Of a DNA stretch of 64,000 nucleotides, positions 1 to 7,751 are shown piece by piece (position 1 is the stretch's first letter; every line of letters begins with the position of its first letter). Below the pieces are notes generated by a model, which made no database searches, had not been told where the DNA came from, and saw nothing but the letters and a program-made list of their open reading frames with translations. The position numbers were made by a program, and so were the translations under genes. Source of the stretch: Sulfurospirillum sp. (GTDB taxonomy: Bacteria > Campylobacterota > Campylobacteria > Campylobacterales > Sulfurospirillaceae); assembly GCA_016744795.1 (NCBI GenBank), contig JADGDR010000007.1, positions 1-64,000 of the forward strand. Direction: 5' to 3'.

Positions 1-2
1 GT

Positions 3-527
3 AACAAAATTATACCTAAATGTACCTATTTATGGGCTTTAATACTTATATTAACTTCATGGATTTACTGGAATCTATGTGCGAAAGTTGAGTTAATAAT
101 TAACGATCATGTTAATTTAGCAAATGAAGTAGATGCCCATGGAGTTCATATAGGACAAGATGATGAAAGTTTTATAAAAACAATAGATGTAATTGGAATT
201 GATAAGATTATTGGCGTAAGTGTATTTAATGAAGTTCAAGCCTTAGAAGCACAAAAACAAGGGGCAGATTACTTGGGTGTTGGAGCAATATTTAAAACAA
301 ATTCAAAAAATGATGCAAAATATGTAACTTTGGATACACTAAAAACAATTACTCAAAAAGTATCAATCCCTGTTGTTGCAATTGGTGGAATCACCTTAAA
401 TAACATGGGAGAATTAAAAGATACGCATATTGATGGAGTTGCTTTGATTTCAGCAATTATAAATAATTATGATATAAAAAGTAGTACAAATATTTTATAC
501 AAAAAAATAAATCAAATATTGAATTAG
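3..527 (+). CDS. thiE: Thiamine-phosphate synthase, 5' partial and possibly damaged
   Basis: ThiE joins HMP-PP to THZ-P to make thiamine phosphate. The reading frame is open from base 3 to the TAG at 525-527. From base 93 on it reads as ThiE: LIINDHVNLA, then the HGVHIGQDD motif, IIGVSV, ADYLGVGAIF, and the phosphate-binding IPVVAIGGI. The roughly 30 codons before base 93 do not look like ThiE and are hydrophobic (ALILILTSW). Another frame, ending at the TGA at 89-91, reads DLLESMCES and fits better the helix that normally precedes this strand. The 5' end may thus carry a frameshift or sequence error, or be a decayed copy. It ends 11 bases before thiD, so the two are likely cotranscribed. Confidence 0.8.
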   Translation, partial: NKIIPKCTYLWALILILTSWIYWNLCAKVELIINDHVNLANEVDAHGVHIGQDDESFIKTIDVIGIDKIIGVSVFNEVQALEAQKQGADYLGVGAIFKTNSKNDAKYVTLDTLKTITQKVSIPVVAIGGITLNNMGELKDTHIDGVALISAIINNYDIKSSTNILYKKINQILN

Positions 528-538
528 AAGGATAATTT

Positions 539-1324
539 ATGAAAAAAGTTTTAAGTATTGCAGGTAGCGATTGTAGTGGCGGAGCTGGAATTCAAGCTGA
601 TTTAAAAACAATAATGTATCATAAATGTTATGGTATGAGTGTCATCACAGCCCTAACAAGCCAAAACACTTTAGGTGTTAGCAATATATTAGAAACACCA
701 TTGTCTTTCATAAGTGAACAACTAGATTCTGTATTTTCCGATATTTATCCAGATGCAATTAAAATAGGTATGCTTGCAAATGCTAAAACTGTTGAATTAA
801 TAAGTGATTATCTTTTAAAAGTAGAAGCAAAAAACATAGTTGTGGATCCCGTTATGGTTTCAACTAGTAGAAGTATATTAATAAATGATGAAGCAATCCT
901 TTTACTAAAAAGTAAACTTTTTAAAATAGCCTCCATAATTACTCCAAATATATATGAAGCTCAAATTTTATCTGAAATAAAAATACAAAACAAAGATGAT
1001 ATGAAAAAAGCAGCACAAATCATATCAGAATTTTGCAATGCGGCAGTGTTGATTAAAGGAGGTCATTTAAAGACAACTGCAAGCGATTTATTATTTATAG
1101 ATAAAAAATGTTATTGGTTTAATGAAGAGATAATAGATAATAAAAATACACATGGAACAGGATGCACACTTTCAAGTGCCATTGCTTCAAATTTAGCAAA
1201 TGGATTCAATATTATTGATAGTGTAGAAAAAGCAAAGATATATATTACAAGTGCAATCAAAATGAACTTAAATATAGGAAAAGGACGAGGTCCATTAGAT
1301 CACACTTTGACAAATTTGTCATAA
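539..1324 (+). CDS. thiD: Hydroxymethylpyrimidine/phosphomethylpyrimidine kinase
   Basis: ThiD phosphorylates HMP to HMP-P and then HMP-PP, the pyrimidine partner used by ThiE encoded just upstream; cytosolic. The 261 residues match the usual length. Ribokinase-fold signatures are visible: the N-terminal SIAGSDCSGGAGIQAD substrate loop, the ITALTSQNTLGV segment, VVDPVMVSTS, TPNIYEA, the VLIKGGH strand and the NTHGTGCTLSSAIA anion-hole/catalytic motif near residues 203-216. The ATG has a clear AGAAGGA upstream (527-533). No terminator with a T-tract follows directly. Confidence 0.96.
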   Translation: MKKVLSIAGSDCSGGAGIQADLKTIMYHKCYGMSVITALTSQNTLGVSNILETPLSFISEQLDSVFSDIYPDAIKIGMLANAKTVELISDYLLKVEAKNIVVDPVMVSTSRSILINDEAILLLKSKLFKIASIITPNIYEAQILSEIKIQNKDDMKKAAQIISEFCNAAVLIKGGHLKTTASDLLFIDKKCYWFNEEIIDNKNTHGTGCTLSSAIASNLANGFNIIDSVEKAKIYITSAIKMNLNIGKGRGPLDHTLTNLS

Positions 1325-1549
1325 AGATTTTTCAAAAAATACCAAAACAAAACAACAAGCTAAAAGAAAAAATAATCATTTCAAAAAAAAATAGAACACT
1401 ACAAGAACATTTTATATATACTTAAGATTTAATACAAAAAAATAAAGATATAATAACTAAGATAAAAAATAGATACAAACAATCAAAAATTGCAAGATAT
1501 TAAAAATATCCCCTGCTATGATTTCATAAGTATCTATAGGTATTAGGTA

Positions 1550-1571
1550 AAGGGTTGTGTCCTCGACCCTT
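1550..1571. other. Small hairpin in the thiD-hydrolase intergenic region
   Basis: The 292-base gap 1325-1616 is very AT-rich and holds no recognisable gene. Its only clear structure is a 6-bp inverted repeat, AAGGGT at 1550-1555 and ACCCTT at 1566-1571, with a 10-base loop. There is no T-tract directly after it, so it could be a weak terminator for thiD or a leader hairpin of the following gene. The role is not known. Confidence 0.35.
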
Positions 1572-1616
1572 AGTTCTTTAGTTTGCAAAAATTATTTTAT
1601 AATATAAGGAAATGAA

Positions 1617-2987
1617 ATGAAACTAGTATTCATCCATGGTTGGAGTGTTACTTCAACCGAAACTTATGGAGATTTGCCACAAGTATTAGAGCGTGAAGCG
1701 TCAGAGTCATTAAATCTAGAAATAGAAAATATTTATCTTGGAGAGTATATTAGTTTTCATGATGAAGTTACATTAGAGGACATTGCTCGTGCTTTTGAAA
1801 AAGCACGAGTTGAAAAGCTTGGAGATCTGCCTTTTGCTTGTATTACTCATTCAACTGGTGGGCCTGTTATGAGGTTATGGATTGAATTGTTTTATAAAAA
1901 CAATTTAACTGAAATTCCTTTAACACACCTTATTATGCTTGCTCCTGCAAACCACGGTTCTGCTTTAGCAATTTTGGGCAAAGAGAAAGTTGGACGAATA
2001 AACGCTTGGTGGAATGACATTGAACCAGGTGTTGGCGTTTTAAATTGGCTACAATTAGGAAGCCAAGGACAATGGAACTTGAATAGCTCTTGTTTAGATT
2101 TTTCTTATGAAAATACATTTTATCCTTTTGTATTAAGTGGTGAAAAAATAGATAAGCATTTTTATGACTTTATTAATCATTACTTAGTTGAAAAAGGTAG
2201 TGATGGTGTTGTTCGTTTATCTGGTGCCAATATGAACTATCAAAAAGTTGTATTTAAACAAGATTGTAATAATGAAATTATTGATGCAAATACTAATGGG
2301 AGAATTGTAAAAGCTTATCCTTTAAAAATAAAAGGTGAAATTAAAAAATCTACTAATTGTGCTTTTGAAGTTATAAAAGGTGCAAGTCACTCAGGTGATA
2401 AATATGGAATAATGAAAAGTGTCAAGAAAAAAAATGTTGTTAAACCTGTAGTTACTTCTATCTTAGAATCGTTACATGTAAACACGTTTAAAGAATATAA
2501 TGAATTATCAAATAATATGACAGTGAGAACAAAAAGTGCTCAAGAAAAAAGTGATAAATTCATAATGTTTGTTTTTAATGTAGAAGATAATTTTGGTAAT
2601 GAAATTCATGACTATGATATGCTTTTATTGGCTGGAAATGACTATGAACCAAGTAATTTTCCAAAAGGTTTTTTTGTAGATAGACAAAAAAATAACTTAA
2701 GTGGAAATTTAACTTACTATATAAACTACAGTAAATTAAAAGAAATTAAAGATGGAAAACTAGGTATTAGAATTGTGGCTAGACCTGATGAAGGTTTTAG
2801 TCATTATTTCCCAGCAGAGTTTAGATCAGAAAACATAGAATTAGAGCATTTGTTGATACCAAATCAAACTGTGCTGGTTAATGTTATTTTAGAACGTATA
2901 ATTGCAGAAAATACATTTGTATTAGATACAGTTAAAGATGCTACAAAAGATTTTAAAGATAGAAAACCTAGTAAGAAAAAATTATAA
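1617..2987 (+). CDS. Alpha/beta hydrolase (lipase/esterase-like) with C-terminal beta-rich domain
   Basis: The N-terminal 280 residues form an alpha/beta hydrolase: a KLVFIHGWS oxyanion segment at the start, a nucleophile elbow ITHSTGGPV near residue 80 (Ser in H-S-T-G; Thr replaces the usual first Gly), LIMLAPANHGSAL as in lipases, a likely acid residue in GSDGVVR, and a catalytic-His candidate in GASHSGD. Residues from about 290 to 430 are a separate, beta-strand-rich region without a motif I recognise. No signal peptide is seen, so it is probably cytosolic unless exported by a dedicated machine. Substrate is unknown; the resemblance is to phospholipase/lipase-type hydrolases. A TTACATGTAA palindrome lies in frame at 2472 (Leu-His-Val). 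SD is AAGGA at 1605-1610. Confidence 0.75.
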   Translation: MKLVFIHGWSVTSTETYGDLPQVLEREASESLNLEIENIYLGEYISFHDEVTLEDIARAFEKARVEKLGDLPFACITHSTGGPVMRLWIELFYKNNLTEIPLTHLIMLAPANHGSALAILGKEKVGRINAWWNDIEPGVGVLNWLQLGSQGQWNLNSSCLDFSYENTFYPFVLSGEKIDKHFYDFINHYLVEKGSDGVVRLSGANMNYQKVVFKQDCNNEIIDANTNGRIVKAYPLKIKGEIKKSTNCAFEVIKGASHSGDKYGIMKSVKKKNVVKPVVTSILESLHVNTFKEYNELSNNMTVRTKSAQEKSDKFIMFVFNVEDNFGNEIHDYDMLLLAGNDYEPSNFPKGFFVDRQKNNLSGNLTYYINYSKLKEIKDGKLGIRIVARPDEGFSHYFPAEFRSENIELEHLLIPNQTVLVNVILERIIAENTFVLDTVKDATKDFKDRKPSKKKL

Positions 2988-3103
2988 TACAAAAGGATGT
3001 AAGTTCAAGAAAAATCGACAAGAGTGATGTTAAGTATTGTAATATGCAATTTTTTTAAATATATACATTTAAAAATGTTATTATATGAAAATAGAGGATA
3101 TAC

Positions 3104-3409
3104 ATGGCAAATATAACAGTTTTAGATAAAAGTGTGTCTATTAACAAAAATGACTATATTTCACTAACTGATATTGCAAAATACAAAGAAGATAGTGAAG
3201 CCAATGATATAATCCGTAATTGGCTAAGAAACCGTAACACTATCGAATTTTTAGGTATTTGGAAGCATCTTTACAATCGTGATTTTAAACCCATCGAATT
3301 CGATGGGTTTAGAAAAGAAGCTGGGCTTAATAGTTTTACAATGAGTCCAAAGATATGGCGTGATGCTAACCCAAAACACGAAGGCAACATTAGAGATGAT
3401 GGAGATTAA
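3104..3409 (+). pseudogene. KilA-N domain protein remnant (internal deletion, truncated end)
   Basis: The first 75 residues match the start of KilA-N DNA-binding proteins of phages and prophages: an NDYISLTDIAKYK motif, then IIRNWLRNRNTIEFLGIWK and FDGFRKEAGLNSF. After SPKIW the sequence jumps to DANPKHEGNIRD, which in full-length relatives lies well over 100 residues further on, and the frame then ends. About two thirds of the protein is therefore missing by an internal deletion joined at a shared K-x-W, plus loss of the 3' end. An ORF with its own start remains (ATG after GAGGATATAC), so a short protein may be made, but the normal function is unlikely. It abuts the next gene. Confidence 0.65.
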
Positions 3410-3416
3410 TAAATCA

Positions 3417-4904
3417 ATGAACCTGTCAAAATCCCTCTACACCAGAGCCATACAATGCCCAAAGTCTTTATGGCTAAAAAAGTACAAGAAAAAAGTACTT
3501 ACTCCGCCAGACGTTTCTGCACAAGCAGTATTTGAAACAGGAAACTTAGTAGGTGATTTAGCTTGTCAACTTTTTGAAGGTGGCAAAGAAGTAGCCTATA
3601 CAAAAAACTATGATGAAATGATAACTTCAACGCAGAATTACATAGATGAAAATATACCCTACATTTACGAAGCTACATTTAACTACGAGGGTATTTTGGT
3701 TATGGTAGATGTCTTACATGTAGAGGGTAATAAAGTCTCTATTTATGAGGTTAAAAGCTCAACCTCTGTAAAAGATATATATTTGCATGATGTTTCCATA
3801 CAGTACTATGTGCTTAAAAATCTTGGGTTTAGTGTCAAGAGTGCTTTTGTTGTACATGTAAACAAATCTTATGTTCGAGGTGAAGAACTAGATTTAAAAG
3901 AGTTATTTTGTGTCGTGGACGTAAGTGAAGAAGTTTTAGCTTTGCAAGAAAATATTCCTACAGTTTTGAGCGAGTTTAATGCCTATCTTGATGACAAAGA
4001 GCATGAACCTAACATAGACATAGGAAAACATTGTAAAAAGCCTTATGAGTGTGATGCTAAAGAGTATTGCTGGAAAACTCAACGGGGTATTCCTTCGTAT
4101 AGCGTGTTTAATATTTTTAATCTTGGAAGTAAAAAGCAAGTAGAGTTGTATGAAAAAGGCATAGTTAACATAGCTGATGTACCTGATGACTTTGCTATGA
4201 CAGCTAACCAAGCTGAGGCAGTAAAAAACTACAAATCAGGTGAAACACATATACATGTAAAGCCTATAAAAGAGTTTTGTGAGAGTTTGAACTATGAGCT
4301 TTACTACTTAGACTTTGAAACATATCAACAAGCTGTACCATTGTACAAAGGCATTAGTCCGTACCAACAAATACCCTTTCAATACTCTTTACATGTAGAG
4401 CATGAAGATGGGACTTTGGCTCATTATGAGTTTTTAGCAAAAATTGGAGCTGACCCACGAAGAGCCTTAGCCGAACAACTAGTTCATGACATACCCTTAC
4501 ATGTAAACACCCTAGCCTACAACATGAGCTTTGAAAAAGGTGTCATAAAAAAACTTGCAGAACAGTTTGAAGACTTGTCGCAAAGACTTATGGATATTCA
4601 CGACAATATGAAAGACTTAATGGTTCCCTTTCAAAAAAAGCACTATGTAAGCCCAAGCATGCAAGGAAGCTACTCTATTAAGTACGTTTTACCTGCCCTA
4701 GTTCCAGAATTTGAAAAAGCATATAAAGAACTTGAAGGGATACAAAATGGAAGCCAAGCCATGAGAGCATTTGCTTCTTTACATGTAAAGAGTTTAAAAG
4801 AGCAAGAAGTAGTGAGAAAACAGTTGTTGGCTTACTGTGAACTTGACACTTTGGCGATGGTGAAGATTTTGGATATATTGAAGAACGTAAAGATTTCAAA
4901 GTAG
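3417..4904 (+). CDS. DUF2779 protein: Cas4-like nuclease plus DEDD-type exonuclease-like domains
   Basis: The protein (495 residues from this start) begins LSKSLYTRAIQCPKSLWLKKY, the usual opening of DUF2779 proteins. The N-terminal half resembles Cas4/PD-(D/E)XK nucleases: a Cys in IQCPKSLW, an IYEVKSS catalytic E-x-K, and a later Cys cluster (CKKPYECDAKEYCW) that could bind an Fe-S cluster. The C-terminal half has YYLDFETY, an RNase H/DEDD exonuclease-type acidic motif, and a late YCELDTLAMV. A role in DNA repair or processing is inferred; no function is established here. I chose ATG 3417 because GGAG lies at 3401-3404 and the family alignment starts here; the frame is open further upstream. 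Six copies of the TACATGTA-core palindrome lie inside it. Confidence 0.8.
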   Translation: MNLSKSLYTRAIQCPKSLWLKKYKKKVLTPPDVSAQAVFETGNLVGDLACQLFEGGKEVAYTKNYDEMITSTQNYIDENIPYIYEATFNYEGILVMVDVLHVEGNKVSIYEVKSSTSVKDIYLHDVSIQYYVLKNLGFSVKSAFVVHVNKSYVRGEELDLKELFCVVDVSEEVLALQENIPTVLSEFNAYLDDKEHEPNIDIGKHCKKPYECDAKEYCWKTQRGIPSYSVFNIFNLGSKKQVELYEKGIVNIADVPDDFAMTANQAEAVKNYKSGETHIHVKPIKEFCESLNYELYYLDFETYQQAVPLYKGISPYQQIPFQYSLHVEHEDGTLAHYEFLAKIGADPRRALAEQLVHDIPLHVNTLAYNMSFEKGVIKKLAEQFEDLSQRLMDIHDNMKDLMVPFQKKHYVSPSMQGSYSIKYVLPALVPEFEKAYKELEGIQNGSQAMRAFASLHVKSLKEQEVVRKQLLAYCELDTLAMVKILDILKNVKISK

Positions 4905-4957
4905 TATTTTGTTTTAAATCTGACTCTTTTCTTTATGATTTATGTTAATTTTAGAAA

Positions 4958-5011
4958 TATAATATTATACTTCCACGACGTGAAAAATCACGTTTAGACC
5001 TAAGTTTAGGT
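4958..5011 (+). promoter_or_regulatory. Candidate promoter with two inverted repeats before the sugar operon
   Basis: A TATAAT -10 candidate lies at 4958-4963. Just downstream are ACGTGA-AAAA-TCACGT (4978-4993) and ACCTAA-GT-TTAGGT (4998-5011), both perfect 6-bp inverted repeats. Their position right after the predicted start site suits a repressor operator or leader hairpins for the ABC/GH4 operon that begins at 5090. The regulator is not in the window. Confidence 0.45.
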
Positions 5012-5089
5012 ACACAATTTAGCAATCTTCTCTTCACTACTATGCTTCATTCGTGAAAAACTCAAAAAACTCATTTTAAGGATACAACT

Positions 5090-6046
5090 ATGAAAAAAAT
5101 TATTTTCTTAGTAGCTATACTTGCATCTACAATTTTTGCAAGTGATAAAATCAAAATATATTTTGATGCAGGAGGAAGTGTTGGTGGCAATTATGCCAAC
5201 ATTGTTGCGAATGGTGCTAAAATGGCAGCAAAAGATTTAGGTGTAGATTTGAGAATCTATTATTCTGATTGGTCATCTTCAAAAATGATTAATAACTTTA
5301 AAAAAGCAATTGCATCAAACGCAGATGCTGTTGCAATTATGGGACACCCAGGAGATAATGCTTTTTCTCTTCTTGTAAAAAAAGCTATTGATGATGGTAT
5401 TTTAGTTACTACTTTAGATACACCTTTACCAAAACTTCAAAGTAAATATACTGCGAATGGGTTTGGATATGTTGGAACTAACAACTATACAAGTGGTATA
5501 GCATTAGCTAAAGAAGCTGTTTTAAGAAATAAACTTAAAAAAGGTGATATTGCTATGGTTTGGGGACTTTTATCTCAACCAACAAGAGGTCTTAGAGCTA
5601 AAGGTATGATAGAAGAGCTTGAAAGAGATGGAATTAAAGTAAACTATATTGAAATTTCAAATGAGATAAATAAAGATCCTGTTTTAGGTGCTTCTGTATT
5701 TACTGCATATATTACTAAGAATCCAAAAACAAAGCTTATTTTGATTGACCATGGTGGATTAACTGCACAAATGGAAAACTTCTCAAAAATAGCAAACATT
5801 AGTGCCGATGATTATTATATTGCTGGTTATTCTTTATCGCCTGCAACAATCCATGCAGTTGAGAATAACTATGTAGATTTAATTGGTGACGGACAACCTT
5901 TTTTACAAGGATATTTATCAGTTGTACAATTAGCACTTAGTAAAAGATATGGTTTTTCAGGGCTAAATATTGACACAGGTGCAGGATTTATTGATAACAA
6001 AAACATCAACATTATTGCACCTTTAGCAAAAAAAGGTATTAGATAA
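5090..6046 (+). CDS. Periplasmic sugar-binding protein of an ABC importer (Peripla_BP_4 type)
   Basis: The 318-residue protein has a Sec signal peptide (MKKIIFLVAILASTIFAS, cleavage after FAS) followed by a two-lobed periplasmic binding protein fold. DGILVTTLDTPLP, GYVGTNNYTSG and the late LIGDGQPFLQGYLSV segments resemble ribose/xylose/rhamnose-binding proteins of the CUT2 class. It should capture a sugar in the periplasm and deliver it to the permease encoded two genes on. The order binding protein, ATPase, permease, GH4 enzyme in one tight operon suggests the ligand is a glycoside that GH4 then cleaves. ATG has TTAAGGATA upstream. The exact sugar cannot be read from sequence. Confidence 0.88.
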   Translation: MKKIIFLVAILASTIFASDKIKIYFDAGGSVGGNYANIVANGAKMAAKDLGVDLRIYYSDWSSSKMINNFKKAIASNADAVAIMGHPGDNAFSLLVKKAIDDGILVTTLDTPLPKLQSKYTANGFGYVGTNNYTSGIALAKEAVLRNKLKKGDIAMVWGLLSQPTRGLRAKGMIEELERDGIKVNYIEISNEINKDPVLGASVFTAYITKNPKTKLILIDHGGLTAQMENFSKIANISADDYYIAGYSLSPATIHAVENNYVDLIGDGQPFLQGYLSVVQLALSKRYGFSGLNIDTGAGFIDNKNINIIAPLAKKGIR

Positions 6047-6048
6047 TA

Positions 6049-6804
6049 TTGAACGAAATTTTAAATCTTAAAAATGCTTTTAAAACTTATGGAAAAACTC
6101 AAGTTTTAAAAGATATTAATTTTAAACTTAATAAAAGCGAAGTTATCTCCCTCTTGGGAGATAATGGAGCTGGTAAATCGACATTAATTAAGTGTCTTTC
6201 TGGTTTAGAGAAATTTGATAAAGCAGAACTTATTATAAATGAAAAAAAAGTAAACCTTAAAAACTACGATATAAAAAATGCAAGAGATTTAGGTTTTGAA
6301 ACTGTTTACCAAGAATCTTCTGTTGGATTAGAACAAGAGATTTTTAGAAATATTTTTTTAGGCAGAGAGATTACAAATACTTTTGGATTTATAAATATAA
6401 AAAAAGAGCAAGAAGTAAGTATGCATCTACTTCAAAACTTTTTAGGCTTAAGAGGTGTTGGAATAAATCCTAACTCAAAGGTCAGCTCTTTATCTGGTGG
6501 GGAAAGACAAGGATTGGCAATTGCGAGAGCTATTTATTTTGACTCAAAAGTAATAATACTTGATGAGCCAACAACAGCTTTGGCTATAAAAGAGGTAGGC
6601 AAAGTTTTAAATTTTATAAAAACTTTACAAGAACATGAAAAAAGTTGTATTCTGATTACTCACAATATTTCACATGCTTATGAAGTTAGCAATAGATTTA
6701 TCATACTTGAGCGAGGGGAAATTAAAGCTGATATAAAAAAAGATGATATTAGTTTAATTGAACTTCAAAGTAAACTTTTAACAATACAAAATGAGTATCA
6801 ATGA
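6049..6804 (+). CDS. Sugar ABC transporter ATPase, single nucleotide-binding domain
   Basis: ATPase subunit that powers the importer at the inner membrane. Walker A GDNGAGKST near residues 38-46, signature LSGGERQG, Walker B VIILDEPTTAL and the switch His in LITHNISH are all present. CUT2 importers of the RbsA/XylG/MglA kind normally carry two fused ATPase domains of about 500 residues; this one has a single 251-residue domain and presumably acts as a homodimer. The start is TTG, two bases after the stop of the binding-protein gene. The stop overlaps the permease start (ATGA). Confidence 0.9.
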   Translation: MNEILNLKNAFKTYGKTQVLKDINFKLNKSEVISLLGDNGAGKSTLIKCLSGLEKFDKAELIINEKKVNLKNYDIKNARDLGFETVYQESSVGLEQEIFRNIFLGREITNTFGFINIKKEQEVSMHLLQNFLGLRGVGINPNSKVSSLSGGERQGLAIARAIYFDSKVIILDEPTTALAIKEVGKVLNFIKTLQEHEKSCILITHNISHAYEVSNRFIILERGEIKADIKKDDISLIELQSKLLTIQNEYQ

Positions 6805-7751
6805 AAGAAAAATATATATACCAAATATCAATTCTTGTCATACTCTTTGTAATTTTGACACTCTTTATAACCACCGTCCCTGAAGTGTTTCTACAAAGTA
6901 GAATTTATATATCATACCTATCTATAATTCCTTTTTCAATGATTTTGGCCTTGTCTCTAACACCTTTGATTATCGCAAAAGAAATAGACCTTTCTTTTCC
7001 TTCCATTATGGCTGTAAGTGGCTATATTTTTGCGCAAAGTTATTTAAGTTTCGATAACACATTCATTGCCTTTTTCCTCTGCCTTGGATTTGGTTTTTTT
7101 GCAGGCTTATTTAATGGATTAATAGTTGTAAAAATAGGTGTTCCATCCATAATAGCAACCATTGGAAGTCAGTTTTTATTTAGAGGCTTAGCAATGATTT
7201 TAAGTGGAGGAACAGCCTTAAGTATTATGGAAATAAAAGAAAGTTTTATATCAGACCTTTTTACAGGAAGATGGTTTGGCTTTTTTCCTGCGCAAAGTTT
7301 TTGGGTAATTCTATTTGCAGTTTTAATTTGGTTTATCCTTTTTAAACATAAATTTGGAAATTCAGTTTTATTTATAGGTGACAACAAAAAAGCTGCAAAT
7401 ATGATGGGAATAAATACAGATAAAACAAGAATAATCCTTTTTATACAAATGGGAATTATGAGCTCATTTTGTGCTGTATTATTAACTTTAGAGATGGCTA
7501 ATTGGTGGCCTACAAATGGAGAAGGATATTTACTTTTAGTTTTTGCATCTATTTTTATTGGTGGTACTTCCGTATTTGGTGGAAGCGGAACGATTTTTGG
7601 TACATTTATTGGAGCAATAATAATTGGAATAATTGAATCAGGAATAATAGCCATGGGATTAGATGGTTTTTACACAAGATTTATTTATGGTGTTATAATT
7701 TTAATAGCTGTATGCGTACATGCAAAAATACTGAACAAAGGAAAAGTATGA
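6801..7751 (+). CDS. Sugar ABC transporter permease (RbsC-like)
   Basis: A 316-residue polytopic inner-membrane protein with about eight to ten hydrophobic segments, of the BPD_transp_2 family. The conserved EIDLSFPSIMAVSGY segment and the IFIGGTSVFGGSGTIFGTFIGA glycine-rich stretch near the end are typical of ribose-type permeases. It forms the channel for the importer encoded with it. The start overlaps the ATPase stop by 4 bases and its own stop overlaps the GH4 start by 4 bases, indicating translational coupling through the operon. Confidence 0.9.
   Translation: MKEKYIYQISILVILFVILTLFITTVPEVFLQSRIYISYLSIIPFSMILALSLTPLIIAKEIDLSFPSIMAVSGYIFAQSYLSFDNTFIAFFLCLGFGFFAGLFNGLIVVKIGVPSIIATIGSQFLFRGLAMILSGGTALSIMEIKESFISDLFTGRWFGFFPAQSFWVILFAVLIWFILFKHKFGNSVLFIGDNKKAANMMGINTDKTRIILFIQMGIMSSFCAVLLTLEMANWWPTNGEGYLLLVFASIFIGGTSVFGGSGTIFGTFIGAIIIGIIESGIIAMGLDGFYTRFIYGVIILIAVCVHAKILNKGKV

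Noticed and set aside
1550-1571. Hairpin before the hydrolase gene as a riboswitch (thiamine or other)
   Set aside because: Only a 6-bp stem; none of the conserved TPP riboswitch core (CUGAGA) was seen, and the downstream gene is not a thiamine gene.
7169-7654. 161-residue minus-strand ORF inside the permease gene
   Set aside because: Antisense shadow of a clear ABC permease; no ribosome site and Ile/Pro-rich nonsense composition.
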